DNA from: a virus
Reading direction: 5' to 3' (one strand)
IMG/VR virus record: IMGVR_UViG_3300011116_000165
Location: 1-63,081 of that record
DNA length: 63,081 nucleotides
Position 1 is the stretch's first letter; each line of letters opens with the position of its first letter. The notes beneath the pieces were generated by a model. It saw only the letters and a list, made by a program, of their open reading frames with translations, made no database searches and had not been told where the DNA came from. This document shows, one piece after another, positions 40,305-48,275 of this stretch. The position numbers and the translations under genes are program-made.

Positions 40305-40778
40305 ATGGAACAAGCTCAAACAGCCGTTAAGGCGCAAAACCGATTGGCTCGTGAATTGGACACCCGCGAGGTGTTCGCTCGCCCAGCAATGTGGCGTCCT
40401 CCCGAGACTTTGCCTATGCCGGATGATCGTCCGGGATGGTCGCATCGGTATGTGCGTACTAGCACTCTTGGTGCTGCTGATCCAAGCAATATTTCTTCTA
40501 AGTTACGTGAAGGATACGAACCCTGTAAAGGGGAAGACTATCCCGAGCTAATGATGCACGCTTCTACCGAAGGTCGCTTTAAAGGCAACATTGAGGTAGG
40601 TGGACTGTTGCTTTGCCGTATTCCGAGTGAGTTTATGAAACAAAGGTCTGCATACTACGACGACATAAACAAGGCTCAAACTGAATCGGTGGACAACAAT
40701 TTTCTTCGTGAGAATGATCCTCGGATGCCTCTCTTCTCAGAGAAGCGGTCTAAGGTCACTTTCGGTTCTGGTACTTAA
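40305..40778 (+). CDS. Head-associated protein
   Basis: 157 aa from the ATG at 40305 (AGAGG 9 nt upstream; a TTG two codons before is less likely). PAMWRPPETLPMPDDRPGWSH and EGYEPCKGEDYPELM are clear folded-domain stretches. Lies between scaffold and decoration genes. No catalytic motif; minor head protein inferred. Confidence 0.65.
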   Translation: MEQAQTAVKAQNRLARELDTREVFARPAMWRPPETLPMPDDRPGWSHRYVRTSTLGAADPSNISSKLREGYEPCKGEDYPELMMHASTEGRFKGNIEVGGLLLCRIPSEFMKQRSAYYDDINKAQTESVDNNFLRENDPRMPLFSEKRSKVTFGSGT

Positions 40779-40792
40779 TATAGGAGTCTTTT

Positions 40793-41617
40793 ATGGCTTA
40801 TCCGGTTATTGATGCCCCTTACGGGCTAAAGCCGATCAACCTGATCGGCGGTCAGGTATTTGCGGGTTCTACTCGTGAATATCCGATCACTAACGGTTAC
40901 AGCACAGCAATTTTCTACGGCGATTACGTAGGTTTGTCTCGTGGTGAAATCGTGCGCTTGTCTGTGTCTACCGGCACGGCTGGCAATCAAACAGGTGTCT
41001 TTTTGGGATGCCGTTATACAAACCCTGTTACTAAACAGTTGACTTTCTCGCAATACTGGCCCGCATCCACTGCGTCCGGTGATGCAGTAGCCATTGTTAG
41101 TGATGACCCTGATGCGGTCTTTAAAGCAGTGGTTTGCTCGTCTGGAACAACTGTTGCTTCTGGTGCCCGTGCAATGATTGGTCAAAACTTGGCCATGATT
41201 AACAACACAGGCAGTACTGCAACTGGTGACTCCAAGAACGCAGCGTTAGCCCCTAGCGATACGCCCGCCACCACTTCGTCCTTGCCCGTTCGCGTGCTTG
41301 GCTTGGTGCCTGACACGGCTGTTTCGCTTGGAACTGTGACCTATACCAGCATCTCTACCGCTACTGTAACTTGCTCGGCTCTGCCGTTCGCGTTGCCTGT
41401 TGGTACTGACGTTGGTTCGCTGGATTCAAACGGTCAATACGTTTCTTCCGGTTCGTTCGTTGATACCGCTGCTGCTGCCGGTGCTACATCGTTTATTTTG
41501 AATCAGGCTCCTGTTGCTACATTGAACACAACTATTGTGTTGATGCAGTACCCAGAGATTCTGGTCAAGATTAACTTTGGTCAGCATCAGTACTATGCTG
41601 GCACCAGCATTGCTTAA
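40793..41617 (+). CDS. Capsid decoration-like protein
   Basis: 274 aa, starts MAYPVIDAPYGLKPINLIGG, beta-rich and Thr/Ser/Gly-rich, no charged coils. Directly upstream of the major capsid gene, with AGGAG before the ATG. The N-terminal sequence is typical of head decoration or minor capsid proteins of environmental phages. Assigned by position and composition. Confidence 0.65.
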   Translation: MAYPVIDAPYGLKPINLIGGQVFAGSTREYPITNGYSTAIFYGDYVGLSRGEIVRLSVSTGTAGNQTGVFLGCRYTNPVTKQLTFSQYWPASTASGDAVAIVSDDPDAVFKAVVCSSGTTVASGARAMIGQNLAMINNTGSTATGDSKNAALAPSDTPATTSSLPVRVLGLVPDTAVSLGTVTYTSISTATVTCSALPFALPVGTDVGSLDSNGQYVSSGSFVDTAAAAGATSFILNQAPVATLNTTIVLMQYPEILVKINFGQHQYYAGTSIA

Positions 41618-41630
41618 GGAGTAACTTAAA

Positions 41631-42542
41631 ATGGCTATTTCACGCGCACAGCTACTTAAAGAGTTGCTCCCCGGACTCAATGCCTTGTTTGGTATGGAGT
41701 ATTCCCGCTACGGCGAAGAGCACAAGGAAATCTACGAGACTGAAACCTCTGAGCGTTCCTTTGAAGAAGAGACAAAACTGTCTGGTTTCTCTGCTGCACC
41801 TGTTAAGAACGAGGGCTCTGCCATCGCTTACGACAATGCACAGGAAGCATGGACAACTCGTTACAACCACGAAACCATTGCCCTTGGCTTCTCAATCACC
41901 GAAGAGGCGATTGAAGATAACCTGTACGACAGCTTGTCTGCTCGTTACACCAAGTCTTTGGCTCGTGCTATGGCATACACCAAGCAGGTTAAAGCTGCTG
42001 CTGTTATCAACAACGGTTTCTCGGCGGCTTATGTCGGCGGTGACGGTGTTGCTCTATTCAGCACTGCCCACCCCCTGATTTCTGGTGGTGTTAATAGCAA
42101 CCGTCCGTCTACTGCCGCTGACCTGAACGAGACTTCCTTGGAAGCCGCCGTTATCCAGATCGCTGCTTGGACAGACGAGCGTGGTCTTCTGATCGCTGCT
42201 AAGCCCAAGAAGTTGATTGTTCCTCCTGCCCTGCAATTCGTTGCTACCCGTCTGTTGGAAACCAGCCTCCGCGTTGGTACTACCGACAACGATATCAATG
42301 CGTTGAAGAACAACGGTTCGATCCCAGAAGGCTACACCATTAATCACTACCTGACCGACACAAACGGCTGGTATCTGACTACTGATGTGCCTAACGGTCT
42401 GAAGCACTTTGTCCGCTCTCCTCTGGAGAACAAGATGGACGGTGACTTCGATACCGGCAACGTCCGCTACAAGGCCCGCGAGCGTTATTCGTTCGGCTGG
42501 TCTGACCCACTGGGAATCTTCGGATCGCCCGGTTCGTCCTAA
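41631..42542 (+). CDS. Major capsid protein (Mu gpT-like)
   Basis: 303 aa, GGAG upstream. ETIALGFSITEEAIEDNLY, NNGFSAAYVGGDGVALFS and TAHPLISGG match Mu gpT-type capsid proteins. The first 24 residues reappear in an early 79-aa protein at 20792. Followed by a strong terminator, so this operon ends here. Confidence 0.9.
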   Translation: MAISRAQLLKELLPGLNALFGMEYSRYGEEHKEIYETETSERSFEEETKLSGFSAAPVKNEGSAIAYDNAQEAWTTRYNHETIALGFSITEEAIEDNLYDSLSARYTKSLARAMAYTKQVKAAAVINNGFSAAYVGGDGVALFSTAHPLISGGVNSNRPSTAADLNETSLEAAVIQIAAWTDERGLLIAAKPKKLIVPPALQFVATRLLETSLRVGTTDNDINALKNNGSIPEGYTINHYLTDTNGWYLTTDVPNGLKHFVRSPLENKMDGDFDTGNVRYKARERYSFGWSDPLGIFGSPGSS

Positions 42543-42565
42543 GCTAGGGTTTACCCCCTGCTGAG

Positions 42566-42590
42566 AGGGCTCCTTCGGGAGCCCTTTTTC
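42566..42590 (+). terminator. Terminator after major capsid gene
   Basis: AGGGCTCC-TTCG-GGAGCCCT then TTTTC: 8-bp stem, UUCG loop, T-run. Ends the packaging-head transcript. Confidence 0.9.
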
Positions 42591-42605
42591 TTGTATGCTT
42601 AAACC

Positions 42606-42689
42606 GTTGGTGGCTGTTCGGCGGGTTAGCGCCGCCGTGGGAGTTCCTTTCAAATCAGCCTACACTGCTTTATGTGAGCAACCACCAAC
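42606..42689 (+). other. Inverted repeat, possible structured RNA
   Basis: GTTGGTGG (42606-42613) pairs with CCACCAAC (42682-42689); extended to 11 bp with one mismatch. The interior contains a GGCG...CGCC stem. Lies between terminator and promoter. Confidence 0.4.
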
Positions 42690-42695
42690 AATTTC

Positions 42696-42724
42696 TTGCA
42701 CACCCTTTAAAACCGTGATATATT
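42696..42724 (+). promoter_or_regulatory. Promoter for second half of late block
   Basis: TTGCAC (42696-42701), 17 bp, TATATT (42719-42724), about 90 bp before the next gene. Confidence 0.65.
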
Positions 42725-42746
42725 GGCCCCAATCCGGGGTTTTCCG

Positions 42747-42789
42747 GTGCATCAAACAGTCCCGGCTGACGACATACAGATTGATGCAC
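42747..42789 (+). promoter_or_regulatory. Leader hairpin before 42816 gene
   Basis: GTGCATCAA (42747-42755) and TTGATGCAC (42781-42789) form a perfect 9-bp stem with a 25-nt loop in the 5' leader, 26 nt before the ATG. Could control translation or protect the transcript. Confidence 0.6.
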
Positions 42790-42815
42790 TTTACTTGTAT
42801 GTAAGGACACATATC

Positions 42816-43295
42816 ATGGGATTCGCAACTCACCTTGGCCCTTGGCTGCTTGGCACTGTTAAAAACACAACCGGCACCACTGCTGGCACCGTCCGTAATA
42901 CTGGCACTGCAATTGTTTGCCAGAGCGCCGCAGTAACTTCTGCTGATGCCGCTACCTCTTCGGCATTTACTATCCCCGCCGGGTCGCTGGTTACGGCAAT
43001 CCAGCTTTTGCAATCAACCACTTTTACGGGTACATCTGGTGTAATCACCATCTACTTAAACGGTACTGCTGTAGCTACTTGCGCAGCTATTACTGGTGGT
43101 ACGGCTGGCGTAATTACATTCACTGGTACAGCAGGCCAAATGGCTACATGGGCAAACATTGGCTCTACTGATGGAATTATCACGTACACAATGGCAAGCA
43201 GCGGCTCGTTGTCTGCTGGTGCAGGTACTTTGATAATGGCCTACGCTGTACGCGATTCCAGCGGCAACCAATATCCTCCCGCTAGCCAGCAATAA
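42816..43295 (+). CDS. Virion protein, Gly/Thr-rich
   Basis: 159 aa from the ATG at 42816 (AAGGA 8 nt upstream). MGFATHLGPWLLGTVKNTTG is a distinct N-terminus; the rest is beta-rich with AGTV/TGTAG repeats, like small decoration or fibre-tip proteins. Has its own promoter and leader, suggesting high expression. Confidence 0.65.
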   Translation: MGFATHLGPWLLGTVKNTTGTTAGTVRNTGTAIVCQSAAVTSADAATSSAFTIPAGSLVTAIQLLQSTTFTGTSGVITIYLNGTAVATCAAITGGTAGVITFTGTAGQMATWANIGSTDGIITYTMASSGSLSAGAGTLIMAYAVRDSSGNQYPPASQQ

Positions 43296-43302
43296 TTAAT
43301 CT

Positions 43303-43325
43303 CAGGGGCTTCGGCCCCTGCTTTA
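43303..43325 (+). terminator. Weak terminator or processing hairpin
   Basis: CAGGGGC-TTCG-GCCCCTG followed by CTTTA. The T-run is poor, so it may only lower read-through or stabilise the upstream mRNA. Confidence 0.5.
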
Positions 43326-43338
43326 TAGGAGATTGATT

Positions 43339-43617
43339 ATGATGCAAACAGACGTTAAATCAGGCGCAGCGGCGGCTGGTGCGACTACCACTATTTTTGC
43401 TGGCCCAGCCCGCATTAAGGGTATCTCGATTAGCTATTCAACAGGCGCGACTGTTGTACTAAATGACGGGACAAGCGGCACTGCTATGTTTTCTTTTACT
43501 GCGCCAGCGGCTGCGGGTTCTATCTACATGGTATTTCCCGGCGAAGGCATTAAATGCAGTACTAACATCTCCGCAGTGGTTTCAGCAACTACAACGGCAG
43601 TAGTGTTTTATGGCTAA
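43339..43617 (+). CDS. Small beta-rich virion-type protein
   Basis: 92 aa (MMQTDVKSGAAAAGATTTIF), AGGAG 8 nt upstream. No charged coils, an ISYSTGATVVLNDGTSGTAM core of short strands. Common small protein after the capsid genes in aquatic phages. Function unknown. Confidence 0.6.
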   Translation: MMQTDVKSGAAAAGATTTIFAGPARIKGISISYSTGATVVLNDGTSGTAMFSFTAPAAAGSIYMVFPGEGIKCSTNISAVVSATTTAVVFYG

Positions 43618-43855
43618 GTCACCAGCATGGACTCGCAAAGAAGGCAAGAACCCCAATGGTGGCCTGAACGCCAAGGGGCGGGCCTCCGCCAAAAAGCAAG
43701 GGATGAATTTGAAACCTCCCCAGCCGGAAGGCGGCAGCAGGCGCGACTCTTTCTGTGCAAGGATGACTGGGATGAAGAAAAAACTTACCAGCGAGAAGAC
43801 GGCCAAAGACCCGAATTCGCGTATAAACAAGAGCCTCAAGGCTTGGAACTGCTGA
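43610..43855 (+). CDS. Conserved basic phage protein (DUF6321-like)
   Basis: 81 aa. NPNGGLNAKGRASAKKQG, PPQPEGGSRRDSFCARM and SRINKSLKAWNC are strongly conserved in phage proteins of this type. Very basic; overlaps the previous gene by 8 bp. Function unknown, possibly DNA-binding within the head. Confidence 0.75.
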   Translation: MAKSPAWTRKEGKNPNGGLNAKGRASAKKQGMNLKPPQPEGGSRRDSFCARMTGMKKKLTSEKTAKDPNSRINKSLKAWNC

Positions 43856-43863
43856 GGTGATGT

Positions 43864-44415
43864 ATGGCTACAAGATGGGATAACTTACCCGGACTCAATG
43901 ATGATGTCATTGAACGTGCCAGAGAAGACTTGGCCAAAGCTAAAAAAGGTCGTGACGTAGATTCGTCTAACCTTAAAGGTGGAGCTAAAGAGTCTGTTCG
44001 TGAAGCTGGTACTCGTGCCCGTAATCGCAATTTAGGCCGTATGGGCGCTGCGCAAGCCGCGTTTTCTGCTGGGTATGAAGCGGGTCGAGAGCTTGATGAG
44101 CGCACTGGTTTGGGTAAAAAGATGGTTGACAAGTCTGGCATAGGCGACCTTGTAGATAAAGCGGTCAACATGCGGGACAAGGTTAAGCTTTCCAAAGAAG
44201 CACAGAGACGTGTGGGTGAGGGCGAAACAAAGTCTGAAGATACCGATATGGGCAAATATGAGCCTCGCCGTACTGAAGGTGATTTTGGCGCATACAAACG
44301 TGGTGGGGCCGTTAAAAAGATGGCTTCCGGTGGCATGACTTCTAAGGTCTCCAGTGCCTCTAAACGGGCTGACGGAATTGCTCAGCGCGGTAGAACTAAA
44401 GGGCGGTATCTGTAA
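43864..44415 (+). CDS. Virion-type protein with RADG tail
   Basis: 183 aa, basic/acidic helices (EDLAKAKKGRDVDSSNLKGG), then KRGGAVKKMASGGM and ASKRADGIAQRGRTKGRYL at the C-terminus. This tail recurs in the genes at 44650 and 45085. Internal virion role inferred from the tail shared with large structural proteins. Confidence 0.65.
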   Translation: MATRWDNLPGLNDDVIERAREDLAKAKKGRDVDSSNLKGGAKESVREAGTRARNRNLGRMGAAQAAFSAGYEAGRELDERTGLGKKMVDKSGIGDLVDKAVNMRDKVKLSKEAQRRVGEGETKSEDTDMGKYEPRRTEGDFGAYKRGGAVKKMASGGMTSKVSSASKRADGIAQRGRTKGRYL

Positions 44416-44663
44416 TGGAACTCCCGGTCTGGAATGTCTTTTTATCTTTCCTGTCAGCAGCGTTGCTGTTATGGGTAAAGGTATCCCATGATGAAGTCAA
44501 GAGACTAGGTATCCTCCTGAGTAAAACTCGGGAAGAGAACGCCGAAAAGTTTGTGACCAAGAACGATATGCACGCTGATATTAATCGGGTATTGGCCCGA
44601 CTTGATCGGATGGACGAGAAGCTTGATGCCTTTATGAAGGAGCAGCGTAGTGCCCTCGGTTAG
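44415..44663 (+). CDS. Small membrane-anchored coiled-coil protein
   Basis: 82 aa. An N-terminal transmembrane helix (residues about 5-22, VWNVFLSFLSAALLLWVKV), then a coiled coil. TAATG start overlap with the previous gene. Resembles membrane-anchored accessory proteins near lysis or head genes; could be a spanin-like or holin-regulating protein, but it is distant from the lysis genes. Confidence 0.6.
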   Translation: MELPVWNVFLSFLSAALLLWVKVSHDEVKRLGILLSKTREENAEKFVTKNDMHADINRVLARLDRMDEKLDAFMKEQRSALG

Positions 44664-45075
44664 CAAAAAGCAGCACAACTTTATGGCTGCGGTAGCAAAC
44701 AACCCCAGTTTTGCAAGCAAGGCTGGCGTACCCCAATCTGTCGGTGCCGATTTTGAAGCGGCGGATAAAGGCTTGAAGTTTGGTAAAGGATCGTCTAAGA
44801 CCCGTGCTGATCTTCAGAAAGTTAACAACCCAAAGACTTTGCACGGCAAAGCATCTATCATGAAAAAAGGTGGTACTACTATGGCTACAAAGAAAATGAA
44901 CCCATTTGCTAAATTTGAGGCGTCTGCCAAAGACAAAGCAATGGACAAAAAGGCAATGGGTATGAAGAAAATGGCTTCTGGTGGCTCTGCCTCTTCCCGC
45001 GCTGACGGTGTTGCTACAAAAGGCAAGACCAAGGGTACATTTGTGAAGATGAACAAGGGCGGCATGTCCTGCTAA
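44650..45075 (+). CDS. DUF3008-like module fused to RADG-tail module
   Basis: 141 aa, GTG start within the end of the previous gene. The N-terminal SKKQHNFMAAVANNPSFASK and GADFEAADKG match small DUF3008-type phage proteins. A second in-frame ATG at 44881, preceded by AAGGTGG, starts MATKKMNPFAKFEASAKDKA and could yield a separate product. The end is KKMASGGSASSRADGV. Confidence 0.7.
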   Translation: MPSVSKKQHNFMAAVANNPSFASKAGVPQSVGADFEAADKGLKFGKGSSKTRADLQKVNNPKTLHGKASIMKKGGTTMATKKMNPFAKFEASAKDKAMDKKAMGMKKMASGGSASSRADGVATKGKTKGTFVKMNKGGMSC

Positions 45076-45084
45076 GGATCAATC

Positions 45085-45297
45085 ATGGCTGATTACAAGT
45101 ACCCCAAAGATGTTCCTGTGGACGAGCCGGTTAGCAAAAAACCTGCCCCTAAGCCAAAACCAAAGCCAAAAATGCCTATCTACAAGGACAGTGTTCCTGT
45201 GGATGAGCCGGTGGCAGCAATGGCTAAAGGTGGGTCTGCTTCCAGCCGTGCTGATGGCATTGCTCAACGGGGTAAAACCCGTGGAAAGATGTGCTAA
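45085..45297 (+). CDS. Pro/Lys-rich small protein with RADG tail
   Basis: 70 aa. Two DVPVDEPV / SVPVDEPV copies flank PAPKPKPKPK, then MAKGGSASSRADGIAQRG. Likely disordered. Shares its last 25 residues with the two preceding genes. Confidence 0.65.
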   Translation: MADYKYPKDVPVDEPVSKKPAPKPKPKPKMPIYKDSVPVDEPVAAMAKGGSASSRADGIAQRGKTRGKMC

Positions 45298-45300
45298 GCC

Positions 45301-45576
45301 ATGATGGCCTCACGCGGTATGGGCGATATCCTCCCATCCAAAATGCCAAAGGGCAAGAAAACTGCCCGACGGGATAACACTGACTTCACTCAGTACGCTG
45401 AGGGCGGAAAGGTTAATGCTGCTGGCAATTACACAAAACCAAGCCTTCGCAAGAAGATTGTGTCCCAAGTAAAAGCCGCAGCTACCCAAGGCACGGGCGC
45501 AGGAAAATGGAGCGCGAGAAAAGCGCAGCTTGTAGCCAAGAAGTACAAGGCTTCTGGTGGGGGGTACAGAGATTGA
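45301..45576 (+). CDS. Conserved basic phage protein (WSARKAQ type)
   Basis: 91 aa. DILPSKMPKGKKTARRD, DFTQYAEGGKVN and GKWSARKAQLVAKKYKASGGGYRD are shared by many cyano- and freshwater-phage proteins. Often fused to the domain encoded next; here split by a TTGA overlap. Function unknown. Confidence 0.75.
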   Translation: MMASRGMGDILPSKMPKGKKTARRDNTDFTQYAEGGKVNAAGNYTKPSLRKKIVSQVKAAATQGTGAGKWSARKAQLVAKKYKASGGGYRD

Positions 45577-45806
45577 AAGCTCCGCAGCAATCGCTTAAAG
45601 ATTGGGGTGACCAGAAATGGCGCACTAAATCTGGCAAACCGTCTAGCAAGACGGGAGAGCGATATCTGCCGGAAAAAGCCATAAAATCTTTGAGCCCTGC
45701 TGAGTATGCAGCTACTACCAAAGCCAAACGGGCAGGTAAAGCAGCAGGAAAACAGTTTGTGGCGCAGCCTAAGACAATTGCAAAGAAAACAGCAGGGTTT
45801 AGATAA
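45573..45806 (+). CDS. Conserved basic phage protein (DUF5872-like), TTG start
   Basis: 77 aa from a TTG that overlaps the previous stop (TTGA). LKDWGDQKWRTKSGKPSS, TGERYLPEKAIKSLSPAEY and GKQFVAQPKTIAKKTAG are conserved. In related phages this and the preceding domain form one protein, so the split is notable. Stop overlaps the next ATG (TAATG). Confidence 0.7.
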   Translation: MKAPQQSLKDWGDQKWRTKSGKPSSKTGERYLPEKAIKSLSPAEYAATTKAKRAGKAAGKQFVAQPKTIAKKTAGFR

Positions 45807-46729
45807 TGGCATACACCTCCGGCTCCACTACGTTTAACCTTGATCTAGTCGAGCTAGTTGAGGAAGCGTTTGAACGCGCTGGTGGTGAACTGCGCACGGG
45901 TTATGACATGCGCACTGCGCGGCGTAGCCTCAACATTATGTTTGCCGACTGGGCCAATCGTGGTTTGAACATGTGGACGATGGAGACGGGCACCATTAAC
46001 TTGGTGCAGGGTCAAAACACCTATCCACTCCCCGAGGACACGGTAGATTTGCTGGAGCATGTGATTCGCACACAGGCCAATAGCACTACCAACCAAGCTG
46101 ACTTGACTATCACCCAAATTAGTGTATCCACGTACGCTACGATCCCCAACAAGCTCACCCAAGCACGTCCAATTCAAGTGTGGTTCCAACGCTATAACGG
46201 CCAGAACTCGCCGACTGGCTTGACTTTGAACGGCGCAATCAGCGCCACGGACACCACGATTGTTCTCAACTCTACTGTTGGCCTGCCCTCTACTGGGTTC
46301 ATAAAAGTTGACAACGAGTATATTAACTACGTGTATATATCAGGGAATACCCTATATAGCTGCTTCCGTGGGCAACAAAACACCACTGCGGCCAGCCACA
46401 CTACGGGCACTGCCGCATACTGGGCGCAAATACCCGCTGTCACCGTTTGGCCAACACCAGATGGAGCGCAGCCCTATCAATTTGTCTACTGGCGACTGCG
46501 CCGCACCCAAGATGCTGGTGGCGGTGTCAACGTGATGGACGTACCGTTTCGCTTTATCCCCTGCATGGCGGCTGGATTGGCCTACTACATGGCGTTAAAA
46601 GTAGCTGGAGGTGCTGAGCGCCTGCCTGTACTGAAGCAGCAATATGATGATTCTTGGGAGCTAGCCGCTACGGAAGACCGTGAAAAGGCAGCTATTCGAT
46701 TTGTTCCAAGACAACAATTTATAAGCTAA
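45806..46729 (+). CDS. Head-tail adaptor (P22 gp4-like)
   Basis: 307 aa. FERAGGELRTGYDMRTARRS, ADWANRGLNMW and TYPLPEDTVDLLEHV are typical of the first adaptor under podoviral portals. Inserted beta domain in the middle (about 125-185). C-terminal helix RFVPRQQF. Binds portal and next tail ring. Confidence 0.75.
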   Translation: MAYTSGSTTFNLDLVELVEEAFERAGGELRTGYDMRTARRSLNIMFADWANRGLNMWTMETGTINLVQGQNTYPLPEDTVDLLEHVIRTQANSTTNQADLTITQISVSTYATIPNKLTQARPIQVWFQRYNGQNSPTGLTLNGAISATDTTIVLNSTVGLPSTGFIKVDNEYINYVYISGNTLYSCFRGQQNTTAASHTTGTAAYWAQIPAVTVWPTPDGAQPYQFVYWRLRRTQDAGGGVNVMDVPFRFIPCMAAGLAYYMALKVAGGAERLPVLKQQYDDSWELAATEDREKAAIRFVPRQQFIS

Positions 46730-46739
46730 CGGGCCTAAA

Positions 46740-47129
46740 ATGGGTAATCGTTTCGCTTCCGGTAAAAATAGTATCGCTATATGCGATAGGTGTGGCTTTC
46801 AGTTCAAATTAACTGTACTACGCAAAGAAGTTATTAAGACGAAGACGTACAATTTGCTTGTCTGTGATGAGTGCTGGGATCCTGACCAGCCCCAGTTGCA
46901 GTTAGGTATGTACCCAGTAGATGATCCGCAAGCTGTACGCAACCCACGTAGGGATGGTTCATACGTAACAGCAGGGTTGAATGCAAGTGGTAACCTGACT
47001 GGGGGTTCTAGGGATGTTCAGTGGGGTTGGGCACCGGTAGGCGGAGCCAGCCAATTTGACGCAGTTCTTACACCAAATTACTTGGTAGGAACAACAAGTG
47101 TTGGTACAGTATCGGTAACAGTTTCTTAG
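46740..47129 (+). CDS. Zinc-ribbon virion-type protein
   Basis: 129 aa. CDRCGFQFKLTVLRKE and CDECWDPDQPQ give two CxxC pairs; then DDPQAVRNPRRDGS and a beta-rich tail. Conserved between adaptor genes in such phages. Structural zinc site; function unknown. Confidence 0.7.
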   Translation: MGNRFASGKNSIAICDRCGFQFKLTVLRKEVIKTKTYNLLVCDECWDPDQPQLQLGMYPVDDPQAVRNPRRDGSYVTAGLNASGNLTGGSRDVQWGWAPVGGASQFDAVLTPNYLVGTTSVGTVSVTVS

Positions 47130-47138
47130 GAGCTAAAC

Positions 47139-47339
47139 ATGGCAAAAGCAGAATCAATGGCATCGGACAAAAAGCAGGACGTTGCCCTCCTCAAAAAGGC
47201 ATTTAAACAGCACGACAGCCAAGAGCACAAAGGTGGCAAAGGTACATCGTTGAAGCTAAAAAAAGGTGGCCCGACTACGGATGACCGTATGCGTATGGGT
47301 CGCAACTTGTCTCGTGCAGCTAACCAAAAGACGGGGTAA
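47139..47339 (+). CDS. Small basic virion-type protein
   Basis: 66 aa. ALLKKAFKQHDSQEHKGG and KKGGPTTDDRMRMGRNLSR are conserved phage segments. AGGAG 7 nt upstream. Unknown function. Confidence 0.65.
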   Translation: MAKAESMASDKKQDVALLKKAFKQHDSQEHKGGKGTSLKLKKGGPTTDDRMRMGRNLSRAANQKTG

Positions 47340-47343
47340 TACT

Positions 47344-47610
47344 ATGGCTACTTATAGCAAAAAAATAATGGGTAAAGAAATTGGCGCTGCTAGCGTTTAC
47401 GCACCTCCGCACAAGATGGACGGTAAAGCGCTGAAGATTTCTGGTAACCCCGGTAAAGATTCTGAACTTAGTAGCATGTCTACTATGCGCATGAGCGTCG
47501 GCGCTATCAGCAAGTCTGCCGGTGACGAGCAAACCAAAACCAGCGGCATCAAAATCCGTGGTACTGGCGCAGCTACCAAAGGTTTGTACGCAAGAGGCCC
47601 AATGGCATGA
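47344..47610 (+). CDS. Small virion-type protein
   Basis: 88 aa from ATG 47344. Starts MATYSKKIMGKEIGAASVYA, basic and Gly/Ser-rich, ends RGTGAATKGLYARGPMA, the KG(LY)ARGP end being common. Overlaps the next gene by 4 bp. Confidence 0.6.
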   Translation: MATYSKKIMGKEIGAASVYAPPHKMDGKALKISGNPGKDSELSSMSTMRMSVGAISKSAGDEQTKTSGIKIRGTGAATKGLYARGPMA

Positions 47611-48275
47611 ACTACGCTGCGCTTGTAGTTGCGATTTCCGATTACACGGAGAACACCTTTCAAACGGTGGATGTAAACCTGTTCATTACACAGGCAGAGC
47701 AGCGCATCTACAATTCAGTGCAGTTCCCCTCGTTGCGTAAAAACGTGACGGGGACGTTGACGGCTAGTAATAAATACCTAGCTTGCCCAGATGATTTCCT
47801 TGCGCCATATTCTTTGGCTATTTTCCCGGTCGGTGGTGGGGATTACACATACTTGTTAAACAAAGATGTGAACTTCATGCGTGAAGCATACCCAAACCCA
47901 ACTTCTACAGGGACGCCTAAATACTACGGTTTGTTTGGCCCCGCAGTTTCTGGCAGCACCATCAGTAACGAGTTGACGTTCATCCTCGGCCCGACACCGG
48001 ATACAACCTATTCCGCTGAGTTGCACTACTACTATTACCCTGAGTCCATCACCACCGCTTCTAGTGGACAAACTTGGCTGGGCGACAACTTTGATTCCGT
48101 ACTGCTGTACGGTTCTTTGGTTGAGGCTTACACCTACATGAAGGGTGAGCAGGACATGATGGGCCTATACAACCAAAAGTACATGGAAGCCCTTGCACTT
48201 GCCAAACGTCTGGGCGATGGCATGGAGCGCCAAGACGCATACCGTAATGGTCAATATAGGCAGGCGGTCACATGA
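47607..48275 (+). CDS. Second adaptor / tail-interface protein
   Basis: 222 aa. DYTENTFQTVDVNLFITQAEQRIY and GSLVEAYTYMKGEQDMM match SU10-type adaptor proteins of podoviruses. Lies in the expected place between first adaptor and fibre genes. Role inferred from family. Confidence 0.65.
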   Translation: MNYAALVVAISDYTENTFQTVDVNLFITQAEQRIYNSVQFPSLRKNVTGTLTASNKYLACPDDFLAPYSLAIFPVGGGDYTYLLNKDVNFMREAYPNPTSTGTPKYYGLFGPAVSGSTISNELTFILGPTPDTTYSAELHYYYYPESITTASSGQTWLGDNFDSVLLYGSLVEAYTYMKGEQDMMGLYNQKYMEALALAKRLGDGMERQDAYRNGQYRQAVT

